A program made the position numbers and the translations under genes. From Aliarcobacter butzleri (GTDB taxonomy: Bacteria > Campylobacterota > Campylobacteria > Campylobacterales > Arcobacteraceae), in NCBI RefSeq assembly GCF_900187115.1, contig NZ_LT906455.1, forward strand, positions 1,364,001-1,428,000: a stretch of DNA of 64,000 nucleotides, read 5' to 3'. This document shows positions 9,431-17,656 of the stretch, one piece after another; position 1 is the first letter of the stretch; each line of letters begins with the position of its first letter. The notes beneath the pieces were generated by a model. It did not search any database. It was not told where the DNA came from and saw only the letters and a list, made by a program, of their open reading frames with translations.

Positions 9431-10726
9431 TTATGCTTTAGATATTTTAAATTTATAATTTATAGAAATTAATATCATTCCTATAACTGTTGCCATAAAT
9501 GAAGCTGTAAATATTCCTATTTTTATAGCAGAGATAGTATCTTCATCAATAAATGCTAAATTCGCAATAAATATAGACATTGTAAATCCAATACCAGCAA
9601 TAAATCCAACAGATATTATTTCAAACCAAGAGATATTTTTTGGTTTTTTTATGATATTTAACTTTGTTGCAGCATATGTAAATCCAAAAATTCCCAAAGG
9701 TTTTCCTACTAATAATCCTAGTGCTACACCTAAAACTATCATCCAATTTGTCCAAACAGTAGAAAAATCCAATAAAACTCCTGCATTTGAAAATGCAAAT
9801 ATTGGCATAATAAAAAATGCTGAAAAACCGTGTAAATCGTGTTCTAATCTGATAAGTGGATTTTGAACTCTATCATATCCATATGCAATTCCTTCTAAAG
9901 CATTTATCTGTCTATGATTTAATATTGGTTTATCATCCATACATCTTTCAAACTCTTCTAAATCAGCTTTAGTTTTTTCTATAAATTTTTTTTCATTCAT
10001 TCTTGAACTAATAGGAATAGCAAAAGCTAATAAAACTCCCGCAATTGTCGCGTGAACTCCTGTTTCATGGATAAATATCCATAAAAAAATACCTAAAAAT
10101 AAATAAAAAGAGAGTTTTTTTACATCAAAATAGTTCAAAAGCCAAATTAAACCATAAACAAAAGCAGCATGTAAAAAATATTCTAATTTTAATTCACTTG
10201 TATAAACTGTTGCAACGACAATAATAGCTCCTAAATCATCTATAACAGCAAGAGCAACAAGGAATAATTTAAGTGCAGTATTTACTCTTTTTCCAAGTAA
10301 TATAAGCATAGCAATCGCAAAAGCAGTATCAGTTCCCATTGGGATTCCAAAACCAATAAAATTATCTGGATTTAAAGCAATATAAATTGAAGCTGGAACT
10401 ATCATTCCACCTAAAGAAGCAACAAAAGGAAACATCGCTCTTGAAACACTTGCAAGTTCTCCTATTAGTAACTCTCTTTTTATTTCAAGACTCACCATAA
10501 GGAAAAATAGTGCCATTAAACCATCATTTATCCAAAGGCGAAGAGGCATTGATATAATAAAATCGCCAATAGCAACACCTAAAGGTTTATCCCATAAATT
10601 AAAGTAAAAATCACCAAAGTTAGAATTGGCAACAATTATGGCAAATAAGGTTACAAATAAAAGTAATATACCACTTAAAGCTTCTTTGGAAATAAAATTG
10701 TCTATTACTTTATATTTTTTTACCAT
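9431..10726 (-). CDS. nhaA: Na+/H+ antiporter NhaA
   Basis: This 431-residue inner-membrane antiporter exchanges one Na+ (or Li+) for two H+ and controls pH and sodium tolerance. The paired transport aspartates lie in AVIDDLGAI near residue 162, and MGTDTAFAIAM precedes them, as in the characterised NhaA family. About twelve hydrophobic segments are seen. A hydrophilic insertion near residues 245-280 makes it slightly longer than E. coli NhaA (388). The start has a good AGGAGA ribosome site. It follows xseB by 22 bases on the same strand. Confidence 0.93.
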   Translation of the reverse strand: MVKKYKVIDNFISKEALSGILLLFVTLFAIIVANSNFGDFYFNLWDKPLGVAIGDFIISMPLRLWINDGLMALFFLMVSLEIKRELLIGELASVSRAMFPFVASLGGMIVPASIYIALNPDNFIGFGIPMGTDTAFAIAMLILLGKRVNTALKLFLVALAVIDDLGAIIVVATVYTSELKLEYFLHAAFVYGLIWLLNYFDVKKLSFYLFLGIFLWIFIHETGVHATIAGVLLAFAIPISSRMNEKKFIEKTKADLEEFERCMDDKPILNHRQINALEGIAYGYDRVQNPLIRLEHDLHGFSAFFIMPIFAFSNAGVLLDFSTVWTNWMIVLGVALGLLVGKPLGIFGFTYAATKLNIIKKPKNISWFEIISVGFIAGIGFTMSIFIANLAFIDEDTISAIKIGIFTASFMATVIGMILISINYKFKISKA

Positions 10727-10748
10727 AATTGTCTCCTTAAAAATCTAT

Positions 10749-10946
10749 CTAATCTTTACTCTCTATTGAAAAAACAAGTTTTGCTTCATCAAGAAGTTTT
10801 TGTGCAACTTCTAATTCTTTTATACCATCTTTATAAAGTTTTATAGAATCACTAAGTGTAATTTCAGGATTTGAAAGTTTTTCTAAAAACTCTTTTGCAT
10901 TTGAGATTTTATCTTCAAAATTTACTTTTTCTAAATTTTCTTTCAT
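10749..10946 (-). CDS. xseB: Exodeoxyribonuclease VII small subunit
   Basis: This is a 65-residue all-helical protein with the XseB pattern: FEDKISNAKEFLEKLSNPE, then SDSIKLYKDGIKELEVAQKLL. The small subunit binds the helical stalk of XseA to form exonuclease VII, which degrades single-stranded DNA. The length is normal. Its ATG overlaps the metX stop by 4 bases (ATGA), so it is coupled to metX. The large subunit xseA is not in the window. Confidence 0.85.
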   Translation of the reverse strand: MKENLEKVNFEDKISNAKEFLEKLSNPEITLSDSIKLYKDGIKELEVAQKLLDEAKLVFSIESKD

Positions 10947-12052
10947 TCATTATCCTTTAAAATATCTTTTACATAATCTTGAAATTTTTCAACTTCAACT
11001 AAAAAAGAGTCATGTCCAGAGTTACTATTTATAAGTTTATACGTAACTTGATCTTTCCGTCCAAGTTTCATCATAATATCTCTTATTTCTTCCATCTCTT
11101 CAGGGAAAAATAACATATCATCACTAAAAGCTATTAGATGCAGTTTTGCTTGAATTTTATCAAATGAATCTTCTAGCTTATCTTTATTTCTTCCAGCATC
11201 AAAAATATTTATCGTTTTACAAATATATAAATATGAAAGTGGATCAAAAAATTTTGGAAAACTATAAGAGTTATATTCAAGATATTTTTCCACTTCAAAT
11301 CTTCCAAAAAGCTCATATAATCCATCAGTTGTTACATAATCTCTACCAAATTTATTTTTAAATAAGTTTGGACTTAGATACATCATAAGTCCTGCCATTC
11401 GTCCAACTGCAAGTCCAGGAAGTCCTAAAGCTTTTAAATCTTCTTTTTTATAGTTTCCATTATTAAAAATTTTATCGTGTCTTATAGCCTCTATTGCTAT
11501 TTTATTTATTCCAATAACCCAAGGTCTTGTATATGCAGTTGTTGCTAATGCGATTATATGTTTTGCAAAATTTGGATATTCTATTGAATAACAAAGAGCT
11601 TGCATTCCTCCCATACTTCCACCAACAACTGCAACGGCATTTTTTATACCTAATCTTTCATATAATTTCATTTGAGCTTTTACAATATCAGATATTGTAA
11701 TAACTGGAAATTTTAATCTATACTCTGTTTTTGTACTTGGATTAATACTCAAAGGATTTGTCGAACCATACGAACTTCCTATTGTATTTGAGCAAATTAC
11801 AAAATACTTTGTAGTATCTATTGCTTTTCCATCACCTATAAATTTATCCCACCAACCTGGCTTTGCTTCATCAGCATATCGACCAGCTGCATGATGACTT
11901 CCTGAAAGTGCGTGACAAACAATAATTACATTTGATTTATCTTTATTTAATTCACCATAAGTTTCATATATTAATTCAAAAGATTCTAAAAGTCTTCCAC
12001 TTTCAAGATATAAAGGTTCATTAAATTTTTCTACTTTTGTCTCTATTTTCAA
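10943..12052 (-). CDS. metX: Homoserine O-acetyltransferase
   Basis: This 369-residue alpha/beta-hydrolase acetylates homoserine with acetyl-CoA in methionine synthesis. The nucleophile elbow GGSMGGMQ lies near residue 143. The acid and base of the triad are expected in FSDDMLFFP and SGHDSF near the C-terminus. The family signature HALSGSHHAAGR is near 47. The start codon is TTG: no in-frame ATG occurs before the conserved core, and a GGA lies 9 nt upstream. It forms an operon with xseB and probably nhaA. Some MetX-like enzymes use succinyl-CoA instead, which cannot be settled by eye. Confidence 0.92.
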   Translation of the reverse strand: MKIETKVEKFNEPLYLESGRLLESFELIYETYGELNKDKSNVIIVCHALSGSHHAAGRYADEAKPGWWDKFIGDGKAIDTTKYFVICSNTIGSSYGSTNPLSINPSTKTEYRLKFPVITISDIVKAQMKLYERLGIKNAVAVVGGSMGGMQALCYSIEYPNFAKHIIALATTAYTRPWVIGINKIAIEAIRHDKIFNNGNYKKEDLKALGLPGLAVGRMAGLMMYLSPNLFKNKFGRDYVTTDGLYELFGRFEVEKYLEYNSYSFPKFFDPLSYLYICKTINIFDAGRNKDKLEDSFDKIQAKLHLIAFSDDMLFFPEEMEEIRDIMMKLGRKDQVTYKLINSNSGHDSFLVEVEKFQDYVKDILKDNE

Positions 12053-12135
12053 AATTTATTCCAACCATAAGAGTTTTAAGAATTTAGTGTATCTAAACTA
12101 TCCTAAGAAAGATTTTAGCTGTAAAGTTGAAGATT

Positions 12136-12158
12136 CAAAGAGGAAAAAGTCCTCTTTG
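12136..12158. terminator. Hairpin downstream of the TonB receptor gene
   Basis: This is a perfect 9-bp stem, CAAAGAGGA-AAAAG-TCCTCTTTG, just after the receptor's stop on the minus strand and upstream of metX. There is no long T tail, so it may act as a weak terminator or mRNA-stabilising stem. Confidence 0.5.
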
Positions 12159-12162
12159 TAGA

Positions 12163-14520
12163 TTAAAATTTATATTTTAAACTAAGAATTCCATTAACAG
12201 GATCACCATAATTATAGCTAGATGTACCATATCCAATATAATATGTTTTATCAAATAAATTATTGATATTTAATTGTGTTGATAAATTCTTATTAAATTT
12301 ATAAGAAGCCATCAAATCAACAACTGCATAAGCATCTTGAGTAATTTCTCTTGTATCAGATTTTTCATATCCTTTACTTTTCCAGTTTACTCCAGCTCCA
12401 AAACTAAAATCATTTATTGTATATTTTGTAAATATATTTATATTATTTCTTGGTGTTGTAGTATTTACTTTATCTTTATTGGCATCTTTTGCTTCAAAAT
12501 GAGTAAATCCTACACTAATATCCCAATTATCAGTAATTTCTCCACCAATTTCAAGTTCAATTCCTTTAGAAGTTACACCTTTCATACTTTTATAAGCTTG
12601 TTCAGTTCCATTTGAACCATCGACAAAAACGCCATTAATCGATTCAGCAACATTATCTTGTTCTAATCTAAATAAAGTTAATCCAGCATTTAATTTTTTA
12701 TCAAAATATTCACCTTTGATACCAGCTTCATAATTACTTCCTTCTTTTGGGTCTAAGATATTTCCACTTTTATCTTTAACATTACCTTGCGGTAGAAATA
12801 TATCTGTATAACTCGTATAAATAGAGTGATTTTCATCTAAATCATAAACTAAACCAACAAAAGGTGTAAATATATTATCATGGTCATATTTAGTTCTACT
12901 ATTTGTATCCCAACTATAACTATCATATTCCCAAGTTGTAAGTCTTGAACCAATAATTAGTTTTAAATCATCCACTAATTCAAATTTTCCAGTAAGATAA
13001 ATCGATTTTTGTTCTGTATCTGCATCTTGTCTTAAAATAGAACTTCCAGTATTTGGTTCAGATGTAAATTCACTACCATTTTGAGTGAAGTAATTAGTAA
13101 TATTGTATTTTCCTGAAAATTCTGGTTTATATTTTTTATCATTTTCTTTATTATATTGTGTTCCTACAATTATTTCATGCTCTTTTTTTGCTAATTCAAA
13201 TGGAATAGAAGCATAAATATCTATACTATCTTTTTTTATTTTTTCTGGATTTTTACCCCAACCAGCTGTTAAACCTGAACCATCTTTATTTAAACTACCT
13301 TGAATATTTGTATCCATTCTATCTTTTGTATGAATTTCATTATGTGAATAAGAAGCATTTAATAAAATATCATTATCAAAATAGTGTTTTACATCTGTAA
13401 AATATGAAGTTATACTTGTATCCCATTTACTCCAATCAAACATATAACTTTTTGAACGACTAAAATTAGTTTTCGTTCCATCACTATAAAAACTAGGTAA
13501 AGAAGCTCCTCCTCCCATAACTCCATCTTTATTGTTTTCTTCATAACTAGCACCTACTGATATTGTAGTATTATCCGTAATATCAGAATCAACAATACCA
13601 TAAATTAAACTATTTTCTTGACTTTTTTTATCAATAAAAGAGTTTTTGTCTTTGTAACTTGCTACTAATCTTGCTCTAACACTTCCATCTTCATTTAAAG
13701 GAGTTTGAATATCTGTTTTTAGTTTATACATATCCCAAGAACCACCACTTGCTTCTATATCACCTTTAAATACTTTTGAATTTGCATGTTTTCTTACCAT
13801 ATTTATAGAAACTGCTGGATTTCCTGCACCTACCATGAGCCCATTTGCACCTTTTACAATTTCTACTCTATCATAAGCATCCATATTATAATTATTTATT
13901 GTGTACCAATTCTGTGTTACAGGAAGACCATCAAGTAAGTAATAGTCAAGATCAAAACCTCTTGAATAATAAGTTGCTCTTCCATCAAAAGCTTCAGTTA
14001 CTGATACACCAGTTACTTTTTTTATCAAAGTATAAAATTCATCTGTTTTTCTATCTTCTAACATTTGTTGGCTTATTACCATAACAGATTGTGGAGTTTC
14101 TCTAATAGATAAATCAAGTTTTGTTGCTGTTTTCATACTTCCTGTTGTATATGAATCACTATTTTCTGTTGTACTTCCTAAATATTTATCATTTACAGAA
14201 ATCTCTTCTAAAATAGTAGTTTTAGAGTTTGTTGTTTTTTTTGGTTTTTCTATTATATATATTACGCCATCTTCTTCTATTGCTTTTAAATCATTTGATT
14301 CTAAAATATTGTTTAAACTATTTAGAGCATTTTCTTTATAATTGATTTTCTTTTCATCAATTTTTTTATCTTTTAAACTATTTGACTTTGATATATACGT
14401 TACTTTATACTCTTTTACTATGCTGTCCACTGCTTCTTGTAAACTTATCTCTTTTGCATTAACAACATTGTTACTTAATATTAATGATGTTACCACAGAG
14501 ATAAAAAATCTATTTTTCAT
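12163..14520 (-). CDS. TonB-dependent siderophore receptor with N-terminal STN domain
   Basis: This 785-residue outer-membrane receptor begins with a signal peptide (about 1-22). A secretin/TonB N-terminal (STN) domain follows at about 25-90, the type used by FecA/FpvA-like receptors to signal to an anti-sigma factor. A plug domain (about 130-245, with MKTATKLDLSIRETPQSV and VEIVKGANGLMVG) comes next. The beta-barrel ends in a terminal Phe (LKYKF), the outer-membrane assembly signal. It imports a ferric siderophore or similar chelate using TonB-ExbBD. No sigma/anti-sigma pair or tonB gene is beside it. A Fur-like dyad in front suggests iron repression. The ligand is unknown. Confidence 0.88.
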   Translation of the reverse strand: MKNRFFISVVTSLILSNNVVNAKEISLQEAVDSIVKEYKVTYISKSNSLKDKKIDEKKINYKENALNSLNNILESNDLKAIEEDGVIYIIEKPKKTTNSKTTILEEISVNDKYLGSTTENSDSYTTGSMKTATKLDLSIRETPQSVMVISQQMLEDRKTDEFYTLIKKVTGVSVTEAFDGRATYYSRGFDLDYYLLDGLPVTQNWYTINNYNMDAYDRVEIVKGANGLMVGAGNPAVSINMVRKHANSKVFKGDIEASGGSWDMYKLKTDIQTPLNEDGSVRARLVASYKDKNSFIDKKSQENSLIYGIVDSDITDNTTISVGASYEENNKDGVMGGGASLPSFYSDGTKTNFSRSKSYMFDWSKWDTSITSYFTDVKHYFDNDILLNASYSHNEIHTKDRMDTNIQGSLNKDGSGLTAGWGKNPEKIKKDSIDIYASIPFELAKKEHEIIVGTQYNKENDKKYKPEFSGKYNITNYFTQNGSEFTSEPNTGSSILRQDADTEQKSIYLTGKFELVDDLKLIIGSRLTTWEYDSYSWDTNSRTKYDHDNIFTPFVGLVYDLDENHSIYTSYTDIFLPQGNVKDKSGNILDPKEGSNYEAGIKGEYFDKKLNAGLTLFRLEQDNVAESINGVFVDGSNGTEQAYKSMKGVTSKGIELEIGGEITDNWDISVGFTHFEAKDANKDKVNTTTPRNNINIFTKYTINDFSFGAGVNWKSKGYEKSDTREITQDAYAVVDLMASYKFNKNLSTQLNINNLFDKTYYIGYGTSSYNYGDPVNGILSLKYKF

Positions 14521-14539
14521 ATTTCCAATCCTTTATATT

Positions 14540-14560
14540 AATTCTGAGAATTATATTCTC
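14540..14560 (-). promoter_or_regulatory. Candidate Fur-type operator in front of the TonB receptor
   Basis: Two overlapping perfect dyads occur 20-40 bases before the receptor start codon: AATTCT-G-AGAATT (14540-14552) and GAGAAT-TAT-ATTCTC (14546-14560). Overlapping AT-rich hexamer repeats are the usual architecture of Fur boxes, and an iron-receptor gene is the expected target. The match to the 7-1-7 consensus is partial. Confidence 0.45.
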
Positions 14561-14832
14561 TAAGCAATAAGACGATTGAACTATATAAAAATGGATATAA
14601 ATTTTATATAAATTTCGAAATTTATATGAAAGATACGATTTTATGGTGTTTGTAAAATTTTATATTTTTTAAATATCTTTCATTTTTTTAATTATTCTGC
14701 TTATAAAAGCCTTAAATCTAAAGAATTAAGTTTTAATTAAGAATTTATATAAATATTATAAACTCAATCTTTCTTCATCATAAGTAAATTTATATATAAT
14801 TAGTCAAACAGATCTTATAAAAAAGGAATTTT
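14561..14832. other. AT-rich divergent intergenic region
   Basis: This is the rest of the roughly 310-base gap between the receptor start and the 87-residue plus-strand gene. It is very AT-rich and has no credible ORF. A ribosome site (AAAGGAA) for the plus gene is at the right end. The promoter of the plus gene must lie here, but no single -10 box stands out. Confidence 0.4.
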
Positions 14833-15096
14833 ATGAATAAAATTAAAGAACTTGAGAAAATATTAAAAACTGATGTTTTAATAGAAGTTCAAGCTGAAAT
14901 AGATGCTTTAGAAAAATTAATTGCAAAAAAAACAAGTACAGATTTAGAAAATGAATTAGAATATATGCTTGATATAAAAAAGTTTTATAATGAAGCTTTA
15001 GCTTTAATTGAAAAAGGGAAATTAACACAAGAAGAAGCAACAAATATATTGTTAGATTTAGAAGACATGAGAGCTGATGACGAAGATGATATATAA
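14833..15096 (+). CDS. Small acidic helical protein, unknown function
   Basis: This 87-residue protein is not assigned to a family. It appears almost entirely helical: a heptad-like first half (LEKILKTDVLIEVQAEIDAL) and a second helical part, ending in an acidic tail (DMRADDEDDI). A strong ribosome site (AAGGAA, 4-5 nt spacing) and a well-placed ATG support it as a real gene. It is convergent with ftsZ, separated only by a hairpin. It may be a small regulator or adaptor, but nothing in the sequence fixes a role. Confidence 0.75.
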   Translation: MNKIKELEKILKTDVLIEVQAEIDALEKLIAKKTSTDLENELEYMLDIKKFYNEALALIEKGKLTQEEATNILLDLEDMRADDEDDI

Positions 15097-15100
15097 AAAA

Positions 15101-15127
15101 GAGATTTAAACTTTAAAGTTTAAACTC
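15101..15127. terminator. Bidirectional hairpin between the 87-aa gene and ftsZ
   Basis: A 20-base perfect palindrome, TTTAAACTTTAAAGTTTAAA, is extended by GAG/CTC across a one-base bulge. It fills the whole space between two convergent stop codons. Confidence 0.6.
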
Positions 15128-16261
15128 TTAATTTAATGGATACTCAATAGTATAACCTCTCATCAAAGGTGGTGTATCTAAAGATGTTTCAGCATTTTCT
15201 ATTTTGATTGATTCAATATCTTCTGTTTGATCTTGAGAATCTGATTTTTCTTCATTTTTTGACTCGAATCCAGTTGCAATAATAGTTATTTTCACTTCAT
15301 CTCTATCAAAAGTTGCGTCTGTTGTTGTACCAAAAATAATTTGTGCATTTTGGTCAACTTTTTCATGAACTGTTTCCATAATATCACTAATTGCTAAAAG
15401 TGAAATTTCTGGATTTACTGTAAAGTGAATTAAAATACCTTTTGCTCCATCAAGAGGAACTTTCTCTAATAATGGAGAGTTTATAGCATTTTCTAAAGCT
15501 CTTTGAGTTGCCTCTTCACCTTTTGCTTTTCCAATTCCCATTAATGCTATACCTTTATGTTTCATAATAGTTTTAACATCAGCAAAATCGGCATTAATAT
15601 CTGCACCACTTCCAGGATTTAAAATAACTTCACTCATACCATTTACAGCTTGATAAAGGATATTATCTACTATTTTGAAAGCATTTTTTATACCTAAACT
15701 TGCATCAACAATCTCTGTTAATTTATCATTTGATATAACAATTAAAGAATCACTTACTTTTTTTAACTCTTCTAATCCAAGATTAGCTAAACCTGCTCTC
15801 ATTTTTCCTTCAAATGAAAATGGTTTTGTAACAACTGAAACAGTTAAAGCTCCTACTTCTCTAGCAGCTTTTGCAATAATAGCAGCAGCACCTGTTCCAG
15901 TTCCTCCACCAAGACCAGCAGCAACAAATACTATATCTGAACCTTTTAAAGTCTCTTTTATCTCTTCATAACTTTCAAGTGCTGAATTTCTTCCAACTTC
16001 AGGATCCATTCCTGCACCAAAACCATTATTTAGTTTATGACCTAACTCTATTTTTTTTGGAGCTTTTGATACATGAAGAACTTTTAAATCTGTATTTGCA
16101 ACAATTAAATCGATTTTATGTGAACCTTCATCTATCATGTGGTTAATCATATTACAACCACCTCCACCAACTCCAATTACGGCAATTTTTGGAAGGTTGT
16201 TAGATAAAACCTTACTTGGCATATCTACTCTAATATCATCTTCTCTAAATAAATTTTCCAT
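15128..16261 (-). CDS. ftsZ: Cell division protein FtsZ
   Basis: This tubulin-like GTPase (377 residues from the chosen start) polymerises into the division ring. The N-terminal GVGGGGCN nucleotide loop, the tubulin signature GGGTGTGAAA near residue 110, and the C-terminal tail ending in a YTIEYP-like membrane-anchor peptide are all visible. An in-frame GTG 9 bases upstream lies next to the Shine-Dalgarno GGAG. The ATG at 16261, 8 nt from that site and overlapping the ftsA stop as TAATG, is the better start. It is co-transcribed with ftsA. Confidence 0.97.
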   Translation of the reverse strand: MENLFREDDIRVDMPSKVLSNNLPKIAVIGVGGGGCNMINHMIDEGSHKIDLIVANTDLKVLHVSKAPKKIELGHKLNNGFGAGMDPEVGRNSALESYEEIKETLKGSDIVFVAAGLGGGTGTGAAAIIAKAAREVGALTVSVVTKPFSFEGKMRAGLANLGLEELKKVSDSLIVISNDKLTEIVDASLGIKNAFKIVDNILYQAVNGMSEVILNPGSGADINADFADVKTIMKHKGIALMGIGKAKGEEATQRALENAINSPLLEKVPLDGAKGILIHFTVNPEISLLAISDIMETVHEKVDQNAQIIFGTTTDATFDRDEVKITIIATGFESKNEEKSDSQDQTEDIESIKIENAETSLDTPPLMRGYTIEYPLN

Positions 16262-17652
16262 TAAAACCACTCCGATAATTTATTCCAAAGTCCAGAAACA
16301 CCTTTTTTCTTATCTTTCACTAAAGGTTCTAAAACTGTTCCATTATTTTGTTTTGTTTGAATATACTCTCTATTTGTTGTATTCATTGTATTATTCATAT
16401 TTGGTATAGTTACTTTCTCAACAACTCTCTCTTTTCTAACAGGACGAATAAGTTTTTTACCTGAATCTAACTGATAACTTCTATTTATTCCTAAAGAATA
16501 CATTAATAAACCAACTACTGTTGACATATTTGTTTCATCAAAACTAATTTTAAAATTATTTGGTAAATTTTTTGGAGTTGAAACACTAACAGGAATCCCT
16601 TCAAAAATCTTTTTAGTTAATTCTTTTATTCCTCCAAGACAGCTCATACCACCAGTTAGAACTATTCCTGAACCAATATTATCAAGTAAAGCACTTTTTT
16701 TCAATCTATTTTTTACTAAAACTAATATCTCTTCAACTCTAGCATGAATTATTGTTTGGATATAATCAAGTGCAACTTCTGTATAACTATCTTCATCATC
16801 AGTTCTTGGAAGTGTTACTTTTGTAGCGCCAACTTCATTATTTGCTGAATAATCTCTTGTTAATGAACCATATTCAATTTTTATCTTTTCTGCAGATAAA
16901 TTTGGAGTATGAAGCATAACAGATAAATCATTTGTAATATTTTTTGAACCAGCAGGAATAAATCCATTATAAACAATAGAATTCCCTTTAAAATATACAA
17001 ATTCTGTTGTTGTTGAACCAACATTTATAACAACTGCTCCAAATTTTCTTTGTTGTTCATCAAGCACTGCTAATGATGAAACATACGAATCTAAAGCAAA
17101 TTTAACATCATCAATCCCTGATATTTTTAGTGCTGATTTGATATTAATCAAAGCATTTCTTTTTGCTGTAACTATATAAACTGCTACTTCAAGTCTGTTA
17201 CCATTCATATTTAAAGGATTATCAACTTCTTCTTCATCAATTCTAAAATATTGTGGAATTACATGAACAACTTCATATTCTGGAAGAATTATTGCATTTG
17301 ATAAAGCCATTTGCATAGCTTGGTTTATATCTGCTTCACTTACTAAACCATTTGGAACATTAACTGCACCACTTCCTTTTATCCCTTTTGTATAATTTCC
17401 AGAAATTGATACAACTGTTGTTCCTATTGCTTCTGCTACGCTCTCTTTTGCTTTTAAAATAGCATCTTTTATAGTTTTTGAAGCATCTTCAATGTTAATA
17501 ATCAAACCTTTATTAACACCTTTACTTTCACTAATACCAACTCCTAAAATATCTATATTATTATCTGCATCATATTTTGGTCTTGCAATAACTGCTGTTA
17601 TTGCAGATGAACCAATATTTATTGTTAAAAAAGTATCATTCATATTATTCAA
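16261..17652 (-). CDS. ftsA: Cell division protein FtsA
   Basis: This 463-residue actin-fold ATPase tethers FtsZ to the membrane. The N-terminal strand TFLTINIGSSAITAVIA, the phosphate-2 region VVINVGSTTTEFVYF near residue 210, and GIVLTGGMSCLGG near 335 match FtsA. The C-terminus KGVSGLWNKLSEWF is a short amphipathic helix, the expected membrane-targeting sequence. The start is ambiguous: TTG at 17652 sits 7 nt from a GGAG ribosome site, while ATG at 17643 is 16 nt from it. The TTG is preferred on spacing. Upstream is the PpiD-like gene, 4 bases away. Confidence 0.94.
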   Translation of the reverse strand: MNNMNDTFLTINIGSSAITAVIARPKYDADNNIDILGVGISESKGVNKGLIINIEDASKTIKDAILKAKESVAEAIGTTVVSISGNYTKGIKGSGAVNVPNGLVSEADINQAMQMALSNAIILPEYEVVHVIPQYFRIDEEEVDNPLNMNGNRLEVAVYIVTAKRNALINIKSALKISGIDDVKFALDSYVSSLAVLDEQQRKFGAVVINVGSTTTEFVYFKGNSIVYNGFIPAGSKNITNDLSVMLHTPNLSAEKIKIEYGSLTRDYSANNEVGATKVTLPRTDDEDSYTEVALDYIQTIIHARVEEILVLVKNRLKKSALLDNIGSGIVLTGGMSCLGGIKELTKKIFEGIPVSVSTPKNLPNNFKISFDETNMSTVVGLLMYSLGINRSYQLDSGKKLIRPVRKERVVEKVTIPNMNNTMNTTNREYIQTKQNNGTVLEPLVKDKKKGVSGLWNKLSEWF

Positions 17653-17656
17653 TTTA

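Noticed and set aside
10727-12162. SAM or other riboswitch before metX
   Set aside because: The 110-base upstream gap contains only a simple hairpin that belongs to the receptor gene; no riboswitch core was recognised.
15675-15971. 98-codon plus-strand frame inside ftsZ
   Set aside because: It is antisense to the conserved GTPase core and has no start signals.
16262-16270. GTG start for FtsZ nine bases before the ATG
   Set aside because: The GTG sits against the Shine-Dalgarno sequence; the ATG at 16261 has correct spacing and TAATG coupling to ftsA.
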